DNA of 37,506 nucleotides, taken from assembly GCA_903929485.1 (NCBI GenBank), contig CAIYUY010000104.1:1-37506 (forward strand), given 5' to 3'. This document shows positions 35,300 to 37,506 of this stretch, in pieces; positions within the stretch are counted from its first letter, which is position 1, and the number at the start of each line of letters is the position of its first letter. A program made the position numbers and the translations under genes. The notes below the pieces were generated by a model, which saw only the letters and a program-made list of their open reading frames with translations, ran no database searches and was not told the DNA's origin. Source of the DNA: an uncultured Desulfuromonadales bacterium (lineage in GTDB: Bacteria > Desulfobacterota > Desulfuromonadia > Geobacterales > CAIOGM01).

Positions 35300-35492
35300 C
35301 ATACCCTCATTGTTACTGCCAATATTGTACCGTCGGGCAACTCGCGCCATCAGTTCTTTCCTGGTTGAATCGAGGAGGGAGGATCTATGTCGTTTCGGGA
35401 TGGTCAGGGTGTGTGGCCGTGTGGTCGGGAGAAACGGGGAAGCCATCGAGGATGGCCATGGCGTGGATATTGGGGGAGCAGAAGAGACAGAA
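35300..35492 (-). pseudogene. HIT-family (histidine triad) remnant with frameshift
   Basis: One frame reads FCLFCSPNIHAMAILDGFPV SPDH; the next frame continues HTLTIPKRHRSSLLDSTRKE and YNIGSNNEG. Joined, this follows the HIT-protein pattern CxFC...AI.D.FPV.PGHTLVIPKRH..S..DL...E......YNIG.N.G. At least one frameshift lies near 35425, and the HxHxHxx active-site triad cannot be found, so the gene is dead. The parent was probably a HIT nucleotide hydrolase. Confidence 0.55.
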
Positions 35493-35511
35493 AAGTGTAA
35501 TTCCAGCATCT

Positions 35512-35643
35512 TCACGACTTGATGGTGTTCTGCACGCAGGCAACGGCTCCGGTGACGATATGGACCAGCGCCTCCAGACGAAAACCGCTCATTCCCAGCG
35601 GATCATGAATCCCGTCCTGCCTGCTTGAATGTTCGGTAATGAC
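35512..35643 (-). pseudogene. FtsA-like internal fragment
   Basis: Forty-three codons read VITEHSSRQDGIHDPLGMSG, then FRLEALVHIVTGAVACVQNT and IKS before TGA. The DPLGMSGxRLEAxVHIVTG pattern is that of the 1C domain of the cell-division protein FtsA (E. coli has NPVGLSGVRMQAKVHLIT). The stop could be a one-base frameshift, because the next frame continues EDAGI, and FtsA often has a KSCxxAGL-type sequence there. Nothing before or after is FtsA-like, so this is a tiny displaced remnant; the working copy must be elsewhere. Confidence 0.6.
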
Positions 35644-35680
35644 GGGGTTTGTGGTTTTTAAAATATTTTTTTCCGTTACT

Positions 35681-35720
35681 GCTTTCCTCTGCGTCCCTCG
35701 GCGTCCTCTGCGGTGAAAAC
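35681..35720 (+). repeat. TTTGCG-type dispersed repeat, diverged copy 2
   Basis: Units CTCTGCGTCC, CTCGGCGTCC and CTCTGCGGTGAAA follow the layout of the elements at 4451-4491 and 37461-37506, with several substitutions. Same orientation as copy 1. Confidence 0.6.
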
Positions 35721-35791
35721 AAGATTGTTACCAATGCACCCTTCCCAACTTTGACTGGGAAGTAAACCTGTGAACGTCCCCGCGCACCGGA

Positions 35792-36208
35792 TTACATCAC
35801 ATCGACCACCAAGCGTTTGCCGAAGGCAGCCAAGGCGGTTTCAATCTGCTCGATGCGGCTTTTATGTCGCAGAGACAACAGCCGATCAATCAGCGCCGGA
35901 GCCATATTTAGCATCCGCGCCAGATCGGCCTTTCTCTTGCCGGCGTCCATCAGGGTATTGTGCAGGATAACCTTACCGGCAATGACAACCGGCAAGATGA
36001 CTGTGGGGCGACCATCTGCAGAAGAAGGGTACGGAATGGGCTGTCTATCGTCCATATATGAGGCCAGCATGGTTTCCAGAGCATCTAGCGCCCATACCAG
36101 CGCTTCGGTTTCGGTCTCTCCGTAGGTAAGCGCTCCCGGAATATCCGGAAACGTCACCAGGAAGGTATCATTATCATCAGGAGTTAAAACAACGGGATAT
36201 GCGAGCAT
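35792..36208 (-). CDS. hicB: HicB-type antitoxin
   Basis: A 138-residue HicB antitoxin from the ATG at 36208, which follows AGGAGAAATACT; a longer reading from 36268 would overlap the toxin gene. The N-terminal partial RNase-H-like domain is clear (YPVVLTPDDNDTFLVTFPDI and GETETEALVWALDALE). The C-terminus (about residues 90-135, KADLARMLNMAPALIDRLLS) is a helix-turn-helix that should bind the hicAB operator. The stop lies beyond residue VDVM. Its partner hicA lies 10 bp upstream but is frameshifted, so this may now be an orphan antitoxin. Confidence 0.9.
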   Translation of the reverse strand: MLAYPVVLTPDDNDTFLVTFPDIPGALTYGETETEALVWALDALETMLASYMDDRQPIPYPSSADGRPTVILPVVIAGKVILHNTLMDAGKRKADLARMLNMAPALIDRLLSLRHKSRIEQIETALAAFGKRLVVDVM

Positions 36209-36218
36209 AGTATTTCTC

Positions 36219-36406
36219 CTACTTGAGTCCCAGGGCTTTTTTAACCGCACTGACCAGACCGGTTCCAAGTTCCTTGCCGTGACCGTGCATCGGAAGGTCC
36301 GTTTTCATATCACCTAGTTTTACAATCAAATGACCTCCGCCACCTTTTTTGCTCTCAAAAGTAGACCCTGCTTCTCCAGCCATCTTTTAAGTTCTTTACT
36401 GTTCAT
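36219..36406 (-). pseudogene. hicA: HicA-type toxin, frameshifted
   Basis: The ATG frame reads MNSKELKRWLEKQG, a normal HicA start, but then runs LLLRAKKVAEVI to a stop. The next frame continues FESKKGGGGHLIVKLGDMKT and DLPMHGHGKELGTGLV to the expected end KKALGLK. HicA has a catalytic His in GGGGHL and needs all of it. A single missing base near 36362-36366 (restoring GGT GCT ACT TTT GAG) explains the break. Without correction the toxin mRNA interferase would be truncated to 26 residues and inactive. Sequencing error in the short homopolymers cannot be ruled out. Confidence 0.8.
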
Positions 36407-36722
36407 GATCAGCATTGTATACATTTATGATTACGAAGTCAAACGGAATCGAAAGTCGGAAAGGCTTCTGTTCTCATCCATGTAACACAAAACGGAGCAC
36501 CCCGGGCGGACCTGCCGCCGGGGGCGTGGTTGTCACACTTCACACCCTTTTCGTACTCTTTGACCGCTACGTTCTTCTCGCCTCACTCATCACTGGATAA
36601 TTATCCAGTCCACCATAAGACTCCGCTGACCGATGGTCACCTTGCCGGAAAAGATATTTTCCAAAATCATCAGAAAGAATCATTTCCGAAACTTCAAGCT
36701 TGACATGGTACTACGCTCCGCT
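36407..36722. other. 316-bp gap with two strong inverted repeats
   Basis: No gene is supported. It holds a GC-rich hairpin at 36500-36524 (nine pairs, one bulged G, five-base loop) and the 18-bp perfect palindrome at 36592-36609. The hicAB promoter should lie in the first part. Confidence 0.5.
36592..36609. repeat. 18-bp perfect palindrome
   Basis: ACTGGATAATTATCCAGT is a perfect, spacer-free palindrome about 110 bp from the end of the group II intron remnant and about 190 bp from hicA. It could be an operator or an insertion target. No T-run follows, so a terminator is unlikely. Confidence 0.6.
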
Positions 36723-37139
36723 TCACTGAAATAAACAAGTCAGCCAACATCTCCTCGTCGCCTCTGTTGACCCCGGTATTTTCTCATTTGTCGCGGTAGA
36801 GATGCCGGTTGCCCGGCACCCCCCGCACAGATCCCAGCGAGCAGATCTCCCGCACTGGGCTCCTGCCTCAGGTAGTAACGCGCAGGCGCTGTTCGGGATA
36901 AGGATGATAGATACGCGGCAAGGGAAACCAGCGGTCCGCTGATCCGCGATCCGGTGTTCGATGAACTTGATCAGCCACACGTGGTCGATGGTGTCGAAGA
37001 ATCCACGGATGTCCGCATCGAGCACCCAGTTCACCTCCCGCTTTCCGATCCCTACCGTGAGTGCATCGAGCGCGTTATGCTGACTGCGCCTTGGTCGGAA
37101 TCCGTACGAGAAACCTTTGAAGGTTGACTGAAGAGGCAC
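36723..37139 (-). pseudogene. group II intron reverse transcriptase/maturase fragment
   Basis: The reading FKGFSYGFRPRRSQHNALDA and WVLDADIRGFFDTIDH, then EHRIADQR, corresponds to reverse-transcriptase motifs of group II intron maturases (LtrA-type), including the sequence around the first catalytic Asp. After residue about 68 the similarity jumps to sequence resembling the 3' region of such introns (a CCCAG...CTGGG hairpin and GGGATCTGTGCGGGG). The N-terminus, YADD active site and maturase domain are absent. It is a deleted, immobile remnant. Confidence 0.8.
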
Positions 37140-37167
37140 TTTGCCTCTCCAGAATGTTCCGGCGCGA

Positions 37168-37461
37168 CTATGGCCGGCTGACTGATGTTACCAGACGCAC
37201 CCCCAGTTCGGATGCTTTTCGGCAATCTTCCGGAAACACATTGATGCGTCGTTGCTTCCGTTCTTCGGGATCGAAGTACTGGAACACAACCTTGTCGTAA
37301 TCCTCGAACTGAAGGGTTTCAAAGGCACAGAGCGTTTCGGACTGGCCGAAAATCCTGGCTAGTACCCTGTCCGGCTTGATATTGCGGTATGCACCCCAAA
37401 GAGCCCGAGTGAACCGTGATTCGTAAGATAACTCACCGACACGACGAAAAACAAAAAAGTT
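37168..37461 (-). pseudogene. unrecognised C-terminal gene fragment
   Basis: A 97-codon open frame without a start codon ends at TAG. It reads in part YESRFTRALWGAYRNIKPDR, QSETLCAFETLQFEDYDKVV and FQYFDPEERKQRRINVFPED. Codon choice and composition look like real protein. The 5' end meets the TTTGCG-type repeat that closes the window, as if the repeat had replaced the N-terminus. I do not recognise the family; a conserved hypothetical protein is likely. Confidence 0.45.
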
Positions 37462-37506
37462 TCACCGCAAAGACGCAAAGGACGCAAAGGAACCGCAAAG
37501 TAAAAG
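37461..37506 (-). repeat. TTTGCG-type dispersed repeat, copy 3
   Basis: Read on the minus strand this matches the element at 4451-4491 over 40 bases with a single difference (TTTGCGG against TTTCCGG). It runs to the window edge and abuts the truncated fragment before it. Confidence 0.75.

Larger units (their letters stand above)
34644..35791. other. 1.1-kb decayed region without intact genes
   Basis: No intact gene is supported here. The minus strand carries three short stretches resembling parts of unrelated proteins (HipA C-terminus, a HIT protein, FtsA), listed separately, plus a diverged TTTGCG-type repeat. The pieces are interrupted by stops and frameshifts. The segments 34644-34843 and 35000-35300 were not recognised. 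Confidence 0.6.

Noticed and set aside
35096-35515. 139-codon protein on the minus strand as an intact gene
   Set aside because: Only a part resembles HIT proteins, the start of the match lies in another frame, and the remainder is unlike any protein, so it is treated as a remnant.
36415-36600. 61-codon open frame on the plus strand
   Set aside because: No ribosome-binding site, spans a GC hairpin and ends in the palindrome; no family features.

Overview
The window looks like chromosomal DNA of a Gram-negative bacterium, most probably a Geobacter-like member of the Desulfuromonadia (former deltaproteobacteria). This is inference from a type IV pilus pilMNOPQ cluster, a PurL of about 1,000 residues working with a separate PurQ, LexA, outer-membrane lipoproteins and an ABC-dependent surface-polysaccharide cluster. 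No rRNA, tRNA or CRISPR array was recognised.

Layout. (1) 1-10039, minus strand: pilM, pilN, pilO, pilP and pilQ (type IV pilus alignment complex and outer-membrane secretin), followed 12 bp later by a small lipoprotein gene. Beyond a 158-bp gap lies a very large lipoprotein gene built of W-x-D-x-R, HYDIN-type and Ig-like repeats, which runs off the window edge. (2) 10197-20649, minus strand: a tightly packed nucleotide-synthesis run of purB, an MscS-type channel, purL, a Uma2-family nuclease, purQ, purF, pyrE and a YkgJ-type protein. A 17-unit heptamer tandem repeat sits just upstream of the purB ribosome-binding site, and a WalJ-like metallo-hydrolase gene precedes it. (3) 20650-23563: a small membrane protein gene and lexA with a near-consensus promoter, then on the plus strand a strongly promoted 43-codon gene that joins the two ends of an IHF/HU protein, and an ADP-ribosylglycohydrolase gene. 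(4) 23729-34643: a surface-glycan cluster with a glycosyltransferase, a UDP-galactopyranose-mutase-like flavoprotein, the Wzm/Wzt ABC exporter, further glycosyltransferases, a truncated pyruvyltransferase, a radical SAM/SPASM protein and three methyltransferase domains. One of these domains is fused to a glycosyltransferase. The last two genes run convergently to the rest. (5) 34644-37506: a decayed region with fragments resembling HipA, a HIT protein, FtsA and a group II intron reverse transcriptase, a hicB antitoxin gene beside a frameshifted hicA, an 18-bp perfect palindrome and copies of a dispersed TTTGCG-type repeat.

How the genes work together. The pil operon builds the pilus machine and may also express two cell-surface lipoproteins. 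The purine/pyrimidine run supplies several steps of IMP/AMP synthesis plus OMP synthesis, with two unexpected passengers (channel and nuclease). The glycan cluster should make, modify, methylate and export a polysaccharide. The right end appears to be a site of repeated insertion and decay. All assignments come from reading translated sequence and motifs by eye; no database search was run.
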